A DNA stretch of 64,000 nucleotides from Chondrosia reniformis (Eukaryota; Porifera; Demospongiae; Chondrillida; Chondrillidae). This document shows, one piece after another, positions 51,701 through 64,000 of the stretch. The notes beneath the pieces were generated by a model that saw only the letters and a list, made by a program, of their open reading frames with translations, was not told the origin of the DNA and made no database searches. The DNA lies in assembly GCA_947172415.1 (NCBI GenBank), contig OX359191.1, positions 3,720,001-3,784,000 on the forward strand, written 5' to 3'. The translations under genes and the position numbers were made by a program. The first letter of the stretch is position 1, and each line of letters starts with the position of its first letter.

Positions 51701-54700
51701 ACATATATATGCAATATATAAGATATATAATATGCGTATAAGATATATACAATATATATTACATATAAGATATATAATACATATATAAGATGTATGCTCT
51801 TTTTTCTTTTTTCAGGACCCAAGCTGGTATTGAATCAGGGCATCCTCGTACCTTGTATCCAGACGATGTCATCCGTAACACCATCGGTCACGTGGGTCAC
51901 CCAATATATGTTATAAATGAAGTCCTATTTATATACCACTCACTTTTGACTCTACATATATATATATATATATATACAATATATAAGATATATAATATGC
52001 ATATAAGATATATACAATATATATTACATATAAGATATATAATACATATATAAGATGTATCCTTTTTTTTTTTTTTCAGGACCCAACCTTGTTTTGAACC
52101 ACGGCATCCTCGTACCTTGTATCCAGACGATGTCATCCGTAACACCATTGGTCACGTGGCTTCCATAATATATGTTTTAAATGAAGTCCTATTTAACTTT
52201 TGACTCTACATATATATGCAATATATAAGATATATAATATGCATATAAGATATATAACATATATATTACATATAAGATATATATTACATATAAAAGATGT
52301 ATGCTCTTTTTTCTTTTTTCAGGACCCAAACTGGTATTGAATCAGGGCATCCTCGTAACTTGTATCCAGACGATTTCATCCGTTACACCGTCGGTCACGT
52401 GGGTCACCCAATATTTGTTGTAAATGAAGTCCTATTTATAAACCACTCACTTTTGACTCTACATATATATGCAATATATAAAATATATAATATACATAAA
52501 AGATATATACAATATATATTACATATAAGATATATAATATATATATAAGATGTATGCTTTTTCTTTTTTCAGGGCCCTACCTGGTATTGAACCAGGGCAT
52601 CCTCATACCTTGTATCCAGACGTTGTCATCCGTAACACCATCGGTCATGTGGGTCACCCAATATTTGTTGTAAATGAAGTCCTATTTATAAACCACTCAC
52701 TTTTGACTCTACATATATATGCAATATATAAAATATATAATATACATAAAAGATATATACAATATATATTACATATAAGATATATAATATATATATAAGA
52801 TGTATGCTTTTTTCTTTTTTCAGGGCCCTACCTGGTATTGAACCAGGGCATCCTCATACCTTGTATCCAGACGTTGTCATCCGTAACACCATCGGTCATG
52901 TGGGTCACCCGTTATTGTTGTAAATGAAGTCCTATTTATATACCACTTACTTTTGACTCTACGTATATATGCAATATATAAGATATATAATATACATATA
53001 AGATATATACAATATATATTACATATAAGATATATAATACACATATAAGATGTATGCTTTTTTTTCCTTTTTCAGGACCCAACTTGGTATTGAACCAGGT
53101 TATCCTCGTACCTTGTATCAAGACGATGTCATCCGTAACATCGTCGGTCACGTGGCTACCATAATATATGTTTTAATGAAGTCCTATTTATATACCCCTC
53201 ACTTTTGACTCTACATATATATGCAATATATAAGATATATAATATGCATATAAGATATATAATACATATATAAGATGTATGCTCTTTTTTCTTTATTCAG
53301 GACCCAAACTGGTATTGAATCAGGGCATCCTCGTACCTTGTATCAAGACGATGTCATCCGTAACACCATCGGTCACGTGGGTCACCCAATATATGTTGTA
53401 AATGAAGTCCTATTTATATACCACTCACTTTTGACTCTACATATATATATATATATACAATATATAAGATATATAATATGCATATAAGATATATACAATA
53501 TATATTACATATAATATATATAATACATATATAAGATGTATGCTTGTTTTTCTTTTTTCAGGTGACCCAACTTGGTATTGAACCAGGGCATCCTCGTACC
53601 TTGTATCCAGACGATGTCATCCGTAACACCATCGGTCACGTGGCTTCCATAATATATGTTGTAAATGAAGTCGTATTTATATACCCCTCACTTTTGACTC
53701 TACATATATATGCAATAAATAAAATATATAATATGCATATAAGATATATACAATATATATTACATAAAAGATATATAATACATATATAAAATGTATTCTC
53801 TTTTTTCTTTTTTCAGGACCCAAACTGGTATTGAATCAGGGCATCCTCGTACCTTGTATCCAGACGATGTCATCCGTAACACCATCAGTCACGTGGGTCA
53901 CCCAATATTTGTTGTAAATGAAGTCCTATTTATATACCACTCACTTTTGACTCTACATATATATGCAATATATAAAATATATAATATGCATATAAGATAT
54001 ATACAATATATATTACATATAAGATATATAATATATATATAAGATGTATGCTTTTTTCTTTTTTCAGGACCCAACTTGGTATTGAATCAGGGCATCCTCG
54101 TACCTTGTATCCAGACGATGTCATCCGTAACACCATCGGTCACGTGGGTCACCCAATATTTGTTGTAAATGAAGTCCTATTTATATACCACTCACTTTTG
54201 ACTCTACATATATATGCAATATATAAAATATATAATATGCATATAAGATATATACAATATATATTACATATAAGATATATAATATATATATAAGATGTAT
54301 GCTTTTTTCTTTTTTCAGCACCCAACTTGGTATTGAACCAGGTTATCCTCGTACCTTGTATCAAGACGATGTCATCCGTAACATCGTCGGTCACGTGGGT
54401 CACCCAATATTTGTTGTAAATGAAGTCCTATTTGTAAACCACTCACTTTTGACTCTACATATATATGCAATATATAAGATATATAATATGCATATAAGAT
54501 ATATACAATATATATTACATATAAGATATATAATACACAAATAAGATGTAAGCTTTTTTTTCTTTTTTCAGGACCCAACCTCGTATTGAACCTGGTTATT
54601 CTCGTACCTTGTATCAAGACGATGTCATCCGTAACATCATCGGTCACGTGGCTACCATAATATATGTTTTAATGAAGTCCTATTTATATACCCCTCACTT

Positions 54701-57700
54701 TTGACTCTACATATATATGCAATATATAAGATATATAATATGCATATAAGATATATACAATATATATTACATATAAGATATATAATACATATATAAGATG
54801 TATGCTCTTTTTTCTTTTTTCAGGACCCAAACTGGTGTTGAATCTGGGCATCCTCGTGCCTTGTATACAGACGATGTCATCCGTAACACCATCGGTCACG
54901 TGGGTCACCCAATATATGTTGTAAATGAAGTCCTATTTATATACCACTCACTTTTGACTCTACATATATATATATATATATACAATATATAAGATATTTG
55001 ATATGCATACAAGATATATATACAATATATATTACATATAAGACATATAATACATATATAAGATGTATGCTTTTTTTTTTTCAGGACCCAACCTGGTATT
55101 GAACCAGGGCATCCTCGTGCCTTGTATCCAGACGATGTCATCTGTAACACCATCGGTCACGTGGGTTCCACAATATATGTTGTAAATGAAGTCCTATTGA
55201 TTTACCACTCACTTTTGACTCTACATATATATGCAATATATAAGATATATAATATGCGTATAAGATATATACAATATATATTACATATAAGATATATAAT
55301 ACATATACAAGATGTATGCTCTTTTTTCTTTTTTCAGGACCCAAGCTGGTTTTGAATCAGGGCATCCTCGTACCTTGTATCCAGACGATGTCATCCGTAA
55401 CACCATCGGTCACGTGGGTCACCCAATATATGTTATAAATGAAGTCCTATTTATATACCACTCACTTTTGACTCTACATATATATATATATATACAATAT
55501 ATAAGATATATAATATGCATATAAGATATATACAATATATATTACATATAAGATATATAATACATATATAAGATGTATCCTTTTTTTTTTTTCAGGACCC
55601 AACCTTGTTTTGAACCACGGCATCCTCGTACCTTGTATCCAGACGATGTCATCCGTAACACCATTGGTCACGTGGCTTCCATAATATATGTTTTAAATGA
55701 AGTCCTATTTAACTTTTGACTCTACATATATATGCAATATATAAGATATATAATATGCATATAAGATATATAACATATATATTACATATAAGATATATAT
55801 TACATATAAAAGATGTATGCTCTTTTTTCTTTTTTCAGGACCCAAACTGGTATTGAATCAGGGCATCCTCGTAACTTGTATCCAGACGATTTCATCCGTT
55901 ACACCGTCGGTCACGTAGGCCACCCAATATTTGTTGTAAATGAAGTCCTATTTATAAACCACTCACTTTTGACTCTACATATATATGCAATATATAAAAT
56001 ATATAATATACATAAAAGATATATACAATATATATTACATATAAGATATATAATATATATATAAGATGTATGCTTTTTTCTTTTTTCAGGGCCCTACCTG
56101 GTATTGAACCAGGGCATCCTCATACCTTGTATCCAGACGTTGTTATCCGTAACACCATCGGTCATGTGGGTCACCCAATATTTGTTGTAAATGAAGTCCT
56201 ATTTATAAACCATTCACTTTTGACTCTACATATATATGCAATATATAAAATATATAATATACATAAAAGATATATACAATATATATTACATATAAGATAT
56301 ATAATATATATATAAGATGTATGCTTTTTTCTTTTTTCAGGGCCCTACCTGGTATTGAACCAGGGCATCCTAATACCTTGTATCCAGACGTTGTCATCCG
56401 TAACACCATCGGTCATGTGGGTCACCCATTATTGTTGTAAATGAAGTCCTATTTATTTACCACTTACTTTTGACTCTACATATATATGCAATATATAAGA
56501 TATATAATATACATATAAGATATATACAATATATATTACATATAAGATATATAATACACATATAAGATGTATGCTTTTTTTTCTTTTTTCAGGACCCAAC
56601 TTGGTATTGAACTAGGTTATCCTCGTACCTTGTATCAAGACGATGTCATCCGTAACATCGTCGGTCACGTGGCTACCATAATATATCTTTTAATGAAGTC
56701 CTATTTATATACCCCTCACTTTTGACTCTACATATATATGCAATATATAAGATATATAATATGCATATAAGATATATAATACATATATAAGATGTATGCT
56801 CTTTTTTCTTTTTTCAGGACCCAAACTGGTATTGAATCAGGGCATCCTCGTACCTTGTATCAAGACGATGTCATCCGTAACACCATCGGTCACGTGGGTC
56901 ACCCAATATATGTTGTAAATGAAGTCCTATTTATATACCACTCACTTTTGACTCTACATATATATATATATACAATATATAAGATATATAATATGCATAT
57001 AAGATATATACAATATATATTACATATAATATATATAATACATATATAAGATGTATGCTTGTTTTTCTTTTTTCAGGTGACCCAACTTGGTATTGAACCA
57101 GGGCATCCTCGTACCTTATATCCTGACGATGTCATTCGTAACACCATCGGTCACATGGGTCACCCAATATTTGATGTTAATGAAGTCCTATTTATATACC
57201 ACTCACTTTTGACTCTACATATATATGCAATATATAAGATATATAATATGCATATAAGATATATACAATATATATTACATATAATATATATAATACATAT
57301 ATGGGATGTCTGCTTGTTTTTCTTTTTTCAGGTGACCCAACTTGGTATTGAACCAGGGCATCCTCGTACCTTGTATCCAGACGATGTCATCCGTAACACC
57401 ATCGGTCACGTGGCTTCCATAATATATGTTGTAAATGAAGTCGTATTTATATACCCCTCACTTTTGACTCTACATATATATGCAATAAATAAAATATATA
57501 ATATGCATATAAGATATATACAATATATATTACATAAAAGATATATAATACATATATAAAATGTATTCTCTTTTTTCTTTTTTCAGGACCCAAACTGGTA
57601 TTGAATCAGGGCATCCTCGTACCTTGTATCCAGACGATGTCATCCGTAACACCATCGGTCACGTGGGTCACCCAATATTTGTTGTAAATGAAGTCCTATT

Positions 57701-58920
57701 TATATACCACTCACTTTTGACTCTACATATATATGCAATATATAAAATATATAATATGCATATAAGATATATACAATATATATTACATATAAGATATATA
57801 ATATATATATAAGATGTATGCTTTTTTCTTTTTTCAGGACCCAACTTGGTATTGAATCAGGGCATCCTCGTACCTTGTATCCAGACGATGTCATCCGTAA
57901 CACCATCGGTCACGTGGGTCACCCAATATTTGTTGTAAATGAAGTCCTATTTATATACCACTCACTTTTGACTCTACATATATATGCAATATATAAAATA
58001 TATAATATGCATATAAGATATATACAATATATATTACATAAAAGATATATAATACATATATAAAATGTATTCTCTTTTTTCTTTTTTCAGGACCCAAACT
58101 GGTATTGAATCAGGGCATCCTCGTACCTTGTATCCAGACGATGTCATCCGTAACACCATCGGTCACGTGGGTCACCCAATATTTGTTGTAAATGAAGTCC
58201 TATTTATATACCACTCACTTTTGACTCTACATATATATGCAATATATAAAATATATAATATGCATATAAGATATATACAATATATATTACATATAAGATA
58301 TATAATATATATATAAGATGTATGCTTTTTTCTTTTTTCAGGACCCAACTTGGTATTGAATCAGGGCATCCTCGTACCTTGTATCCAGACGATGTCATCC
58401 GTAACACCATCGGTCACGTGGGTCACCCAATATTTGTTGTAAATGAAGTCCTATTTATATACCACTCACTTTTGACTCTACATATATATGCAATATATAA
58501 AATATATAATATGCATATAAGATATATACAATATATATTACATATAAGATATATAATATATATATAAGATGTATGCTTTTTTCTCTTTTCAGGACCCAAC
58601 TTGGTATTGAACCAGGTTATCCTCGTACCTTGTATCAAGACGATGTCATCCGTAACATCGTCGGTCACGTGGGTCACCCAATATTTGTTGTAAATGAAGT
58701 CCTATTTGTAAACCACTCACTTTTGACTCTACATATATATGCAATATATAAGATATATAATATGCATATAAGATATATACAATATATATTACATATAAGA
58801 TATATAATACACAAATAAGATGTAAGCTTTTTTTTCTTTTTTCAGGACCCAACCTCGTATTGAACCTGGTTATCCTCGTACCTTGTATCAAGACGATGTC
58901 ATCCGTACCATCATCGGTCA
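45715..58920 (+). repeat. Higher-order repeat of 4,796 bp (about 19 monomers), two full copies and a partial third
   Basis: Copy 1 is about 45715-50510 and copy 2 about 50511-55306. At least twenty landmark variants keep the spacing of 4,796, including GTTACAGCATCGG and a monomer head in TATAGTATGTCTGCTTG. From 55312 a third, rearranged copy follows at +3,516 to +4,274 with inserted or lost monomers and a 504-bp doublet (57561 and 58065). Confidence 0.85.
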
Positions 58921-59071
58921 CGTGGCTACCATAATATATGTTTTAATGAAGTCCTATTTATATACCCCTCACTTTTGACTCTACATATATATGCATTATA
59001 TAAGATATATAATATGCATATAAGATATATACAATATATATTACATATAAGATATATAATACATATATAAG

Positions 59072-62000
59072 ATGTATGCTCTTTTTTCTTTTTTCAGGAC
59101 CCAAACTGGTATTGAATCAGGGCATCCTCGTACCTTGTATCCAGACGATGTCATCCGTAACACCATCGGTCACGTGGGTTCCACAATATATGTTGTAAAT
59201 GAAGTCCTATTGATTTACCACTCACTTTTGACTCTACATATATATGCAATATATAAGATATATAATATGCATATAAGATATATTACATATATATTACATA
59301 TAAGATATATAATACATATATAAGATGTATGCTTGTTTTTCTTTTTTCAGGTCACCCAACTTCGTATTGAACCAGGGAATCCTCGTACCTTGTATCCAGA
59401 CGATGTCATCCGTAACACCATCAGTCATGTGGGTCACCATTATATATTGTAAATGAAGTCCTATTTACATACCACTTACTTTTGACTCTACGTATATATG
59501 CAATATATAAGATATATAATATGCATATAAGATATATACAATATATATTACATATAAGATATATAATACATATATAAGATGTATGTTTTTTTTCTTTTTC
59601 AGGACCCAACCTGGTATTGAACAAGGGCATCCTCGTATGTACCCTGTATCCAGACGATGTCATCCGTAACACCATTGGTCACGTGGCTTCCATAATATAT
59701 GTTTTAAATGAAGTCCTATTTATATACCCCTCACTTTTGACTCTACATATATATGCAATATATAAGATATATATTACATATAAGATATATAATACATATT
59801 TAAGATGTATGCTTTTTTTTTCTTTTTCAGGCCCCAAACTGGTGTTGAATCAGGGCACACATCGTACCATGTATCCAGACGATGTCATCCGTAACACCAT
59901 CGGTCACGTGGGTCACCCAATATTTGTTGTAAATGAAGTCCTATTTATATACCACTCACTTTTGACTCTACATATATATGCAATATATAAAATATATAAT
60001 ATACATAAAAGATATATACAATATATATTACATATAAGATATATAATATATATATAAGATGTATACTTTTTTCTTTTTTCAGGGCCCTACCTGGTATTTA
60101 ACCAGGGCATCCTCATACCTTGTATCCAGACGTTGTCATCCGTAACACCATCGGTCATGTGGGTCACCCATTATTGTTGTAAATGAAGTCCTATTTATAT
60201 ACCACTCACTTTTGACTCTACATATATATGCAATATATAAAATATATAATATGCATATAAGATATATACAATATATATTACATATAAGATATATAATACA
60301 TATATAAGATGTATGCTCTTTTTTCTTTTTTCAGGACCCAAACTGGTATTGAATCAGGGCATCCTCGTACCTTGTATCCAGACGATGTCATCCGTAACAC
60401 CATCGGTGACGTGGCTTCCATAATATATGTTGTAAATGAAGTCGTATTTATATACCCCTCACTTTTGACTCTACATATATATGCAATAAATAAAATATAT
60501 AATATGCATATAAGATATATACAATATATATTACATAAAAGATATATAATACATATATAAAATGTATTCTCTTTTTTCTTTTTTCAGGACCCAAACTGGT
60601 ATTGAATCAGGGCATCCTCGTACCTTGTATCCAGACGATGTCATCCGTAACACCATCGGTCACGTGGGTTCCACAATATATGTTGTAAATGAAGTCCTAT
60701 TGATTTACCACTCACTTTTGACTCTACATATATATGCAATATATAAGATATATAATATGCATATAAGATATATTACATATATATTACATATAAGATATAT
60801 AATTCATATATAAGATGTATGCTTGTTTTTCTTTTTTCAGGTCACCCAACTTCGTATTGAACCAGGGAATCCTCGTACCTTGTATCCAGACGATGTCATC
60901 CGTAACACCATCAGTCATGTGGGTCACCATTATATATTGTAAATGAAGTCCTATTTACATACCACTTACTTTTGACTCTACGTATATATGCAATATATAA
61001 GATATATAATATGCATATAAGATATATACAATATATATTACATATAAGATATATAATACATATATAAGATGTGTGTTTTTTTTCTTTTTCAGGACCCAAC
61101 CTGGTATTGAACAAGGGCATCCTTGTATGTACCTTGTATCCAGACGATGTCATCCGTAACACCATTGGTCACGTGGCTTCCATAATATATGTTTTAAATG
61201 AAGTCCTATTTATATACCCCTCACTTTTGACTCTACATATATATGCAATATATAAGATATATATTACATATAAGATATATAATACATATTTAAGATGTAT
61301 GCTGTTTTTTCTTTTTCAGGCCCCAAACTGGTGTTGAATCAGAGCATACATCGTACCATGTATCCAGACGATGTCATCCGTAACAACATCGGTCACGTGG
61401 GTCACCCAATATTTGTTGTAAATGAAGTCCTATTTATATACCACTCACTTTTGACTCTACATATATATGCAATATATAAAATATATAATAAGAATATAAG
61501 ATATATACAATATATATTACATATAAGATGTATAATATATATATAAGATTTATGCTTTTTTTCTTTTTTCAGGACCCTACCTGGTATTGAACCAGGGCAT
61601 CCTCGTACCTTGTATCCAGACGATGTCATCCGTAACACCATCGGTCACATGGGTCACCCAATGTATGTTGTAAGTTAAGTCCTATTTATATACCACTCAC
61701 TTTTGACTCTACATATATATGCAATATATAAGATATATAATATGCATATAAGATATATACAATATATATTACATATATGATATATAATACATATATATGA
61801 TGTAGGCTCTTTTTTCTTTTTTCAAGACCCTAACTGGTATTGAATCAGGGCATCCTCGTACCTTGTATCCAGACGATGTCATCCGTAACACCATCGGTCA
61901 CGTCGGTCACCCAATATTTGTTGTAAATACAGTCCTATTTATATACCACTCACTTTTGACTCTACATATATATGCAATATATAAGATATATAATATTCAT

Positions 62001-63575
62001 ATAAGATATATAAAATATATAATACATATAAGATATATAATACATATATAAGATGTAGCCTTTTTTTTCTTGTTTGAGGACCCAACCTGGTATTGAACTA
62101 GGGTATCCTCGTACCTTGTATCCAGACGATGTCATCCGTAACACCATCGGTCACGTGGGTTCCACAATATATGTTGTAAATGAAGTCCTATTTATATACC
62201 ACTCACTTTTGACTCTACATATATATACAATATATAAGATATATAATATGCATATAAGATATATACAATATATACTACATATAAGATATATAATACATAT
62301 ATAAGATGTTTGCTCTTTTTCTTTTTTCAGGACCCAAACTGGTATTGAATCAGGGCATCCTCGTACCTTGTCTCCAGACGTTGTCATCCGTAACACCATC
62401 GGTCGCGTGGGTTCCACAATATATGTTGAAAATGAAGTCCTGTTTATATACCACTCACTTTTGACTCTACGTATATATGCAATATATAAGATATATAATA
62501 TTCATATTAGATATATACAATATATATAACATATAAGGTATATAATATATATATATAAGATTTGTGCTTTTTTCTTTTTTCAGGACCCAACCTGGTATTG
62601 AACCAGGGCATCCTCGTACCTTGTATCCAGACGATGTCATCCGTAACACCATCGGTCACCTGGCTTCCATAATATATGTTTTAAATGAAGTCCTATTTAT
62701 ATACCCCTCACTTTTGACTCTACATATATATGCAATATATAAGATATATAATATGCATATGAGATATATACAATATATATTACATATAAGATATATAATA
62801 CATATATAAGATGTATGCTCTTTTTTCTTTTTTCAGGACCCAAACTGGTATTGAATCAGGGCATCCTCGTACCTTGTCTCCAGACGTTGTCATCCGTAAC
62901 ACCATCGGTCGCGTGGGTTCCACAATATATGTTGAAAATGAAGTCCTGTTTATATACCACTCACTTTTTACTCTACGTATATATGCAATCTATAAGATAT
63001 ATAATATTCATATTAGATATATACAATATATATAACATATAAGGTATATAATATATATATATAAGATGTGTGCTTTTTTCTTTTTTCAGGACCCAACCTG
63101 GTATTGAACCAGGGCATCCTCGTACCTTGTATCCAGACGATGTCATCCGTAACACCATCGGTCACCTGGCTTCCATAATATATGTTTTAAATGAAGTCCT
63201 ATTTATATACCCCTCACTTTTGACTCTACATATATATGCAATATATAAGATATATAATATGCATATGAGATATATACAATATATATTACATATAAGATAT
63301 ATAATACATATATAAGATGTATGCTTGTTTTTCTTTTTTCAGGTCACCCAACTTGGTATTGAACCAGGGCATCCTCGTACCTTGTATCCAGACGATGTCA
63401 TCCGTAACACCATCGGTGACGTGGCTTCCATAATATATGTTGTAAATGAAGTCGTATTTATATACCCCTCACTTTTGACTCTACATATATATGCAATAAA
63501 TAAAATATATAATATTCATATAAGATATATACAATATATATTACATAAAAGATATATAATACATATATAAAATGT
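59072..63575 (+). repeat. Higher-order duplications of 1,490 bp and 506 bp
   Basis: Variant monomers at 59072-60057 recur at +1,490 (60562-61546). Two monomers with CTTGTCTCCAGACGTTGTC and GTCACCTGGCTTCC recur at +506 (about 62310-62815 and 62816-63321). Confidence 0.75.
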
Positions 63576-64000
63576 ATTCTCTTTTTTCTTTTTTCAGGAC
63601 CCAAACTGGTATTGAATCAGGGCATCCTCGTACCTTGTATCCAGACGATGTCATCCGTAACATCATCGGTCACGTGGGTCACCCAATATTTGTTGTAAAT
63701 GAAGTCCTATTTATATACCACTCACTTTTGACTCTACATATATATGCAATATATAAAATATATAATATGCATATAAGATATATACAATATATATTACATA
63801 TAAGATATATATATATAAGATGTATGCTTTTTTCTTTTTTCAAGGCCCTACCTGGTATTGAACCAGGGCATCCTCGTACCTTGTATCCAGACGATGTCAT
63901 CCGTAACACCATCGGTCATGTGGGTCACCCATTATTGTTGTAAATGAAGTCCTATTTATATACCACTTACTTTTGGCTCTACGTATATATGCAATATATA

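Larger units (their letters stand above)
30862..64000 (+). repeat. Satellite array, main segment (about 130 monomers of about 253 bp)
   Basis: The monomer order is as follows. A pyrimidine tract (TTTTTTCTTTTTTCAG) leads into GACCCAACCTGGTATTGAAC, CAGGGCATCCTCGTACC, GTATCCAGACGATGTCATCC, GTAACACCATCGG and TCACGTGGGTCACCC. Then come GTTGTAAATGAAGTCC and CACTCACTTTTGACTCTAC, followed by about 95 bp of AT-rich DNA built from units like ATAAGATATATAATATGCAT. Monomers are mostly 249-258 bp. Head variants are CAGGACC, CAGGTGACC/CAGGTCACC and CAGGGCCCTACC. The array runs off the window end. The 60-90 codon frames on both strands recur with the monomer and are not coding evidence. Confidence 0.9.

Noticed and set aside
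23038-63943. Scores of 60-90 codon reading frames on both strands of the array, some spanning two monomers (166 codons at 57059-57559)
   Set aside because: They recur with the monomer, exist in several frames on both strands at once, are interrupted in many copies, and half of each is translated AT microsatellite (YIxYI). This is repeat structure, not a gene family.
20068-64000. CRISPR-like or origin-type iteron array
   Set aside because: The genome is eukaryotic. Repeats are contiguous 253-bp monomers without unique spacers, and the 20-25 bp subunits are degenerate AT repeats.

Overview
Eukaryotic (animal-type) genomic DNA, low in GC. It has GT-AG introns of roughly 100 to 600 bases, very many TACGTA-type motifs and a tandem-domain receptor tyrosine phosphatase. 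A demosponge or similar early-branching animal fits best, but that is inference; no species marker was seen.

Layout. (1) 0.15-1.4 kb, minus strand: four phase-0 exons forming the 3' end of an unidentified coiled-coil gene. (2) 1.4-7.4 kb: no further exon recognised. It holds a Penelope-like element tail, a dispersed repeat family (one copy with a complete hammerhead ribozyme core), three tandem RFX X-box-like units and a GC-rich palindrome. (3) 7.4-12.9 kb: a cluster of large inverted-repeat (foldback) elements carrying hammerhead-like hairpins and favouring (TA)n sites. (4) 13.3-14.2 kb: a minus-strand gene start with a 29-base microexon, and a CpG-rich promoter-like region upstream of it. 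(5) 15.4-20.0 kb, minus strand: twelve exons of a receptor-type protein tyrosine phosphatase. Domain D1 lacks its start and has two exons whose frame and length are off by one base; D2 is open throughout but looks catalytically dead. (6) 20.07 kb to the window end: a satellite array of roughly 150 monomers of about 253 bp. It starts only about 90 bp upstream of the first phosphatase exon present and is interrupted by one foldback element (20.69-22.83 kb) and one R2-like LINE (27.9-30.86 kb).

The array looks like a classic satellite domain. Monomers at the near edge are diverged and carry the insertions. The interior (33-63 kb) is built from nearly identical higher-order tandem duplications of 2,281, 3,043, 774, 4,796, 504, 1,490 and 506 bp. 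Each monomer combines a pyrimidine tract ending in CAG, a block of about 100 bp with a CACGTG palindrome and a tRNA T-arm-like hairpin, and an AT-rich half made of 20-25 bp subrepeats. The many short reading frames in the array are by-products of this structure and are not annotated as genes.

The main points for a second look are the array and its higher-order structure, its truncation of a decaying phosphatase gene, and the hammerhead ribozymes in two unrelated repeat families.
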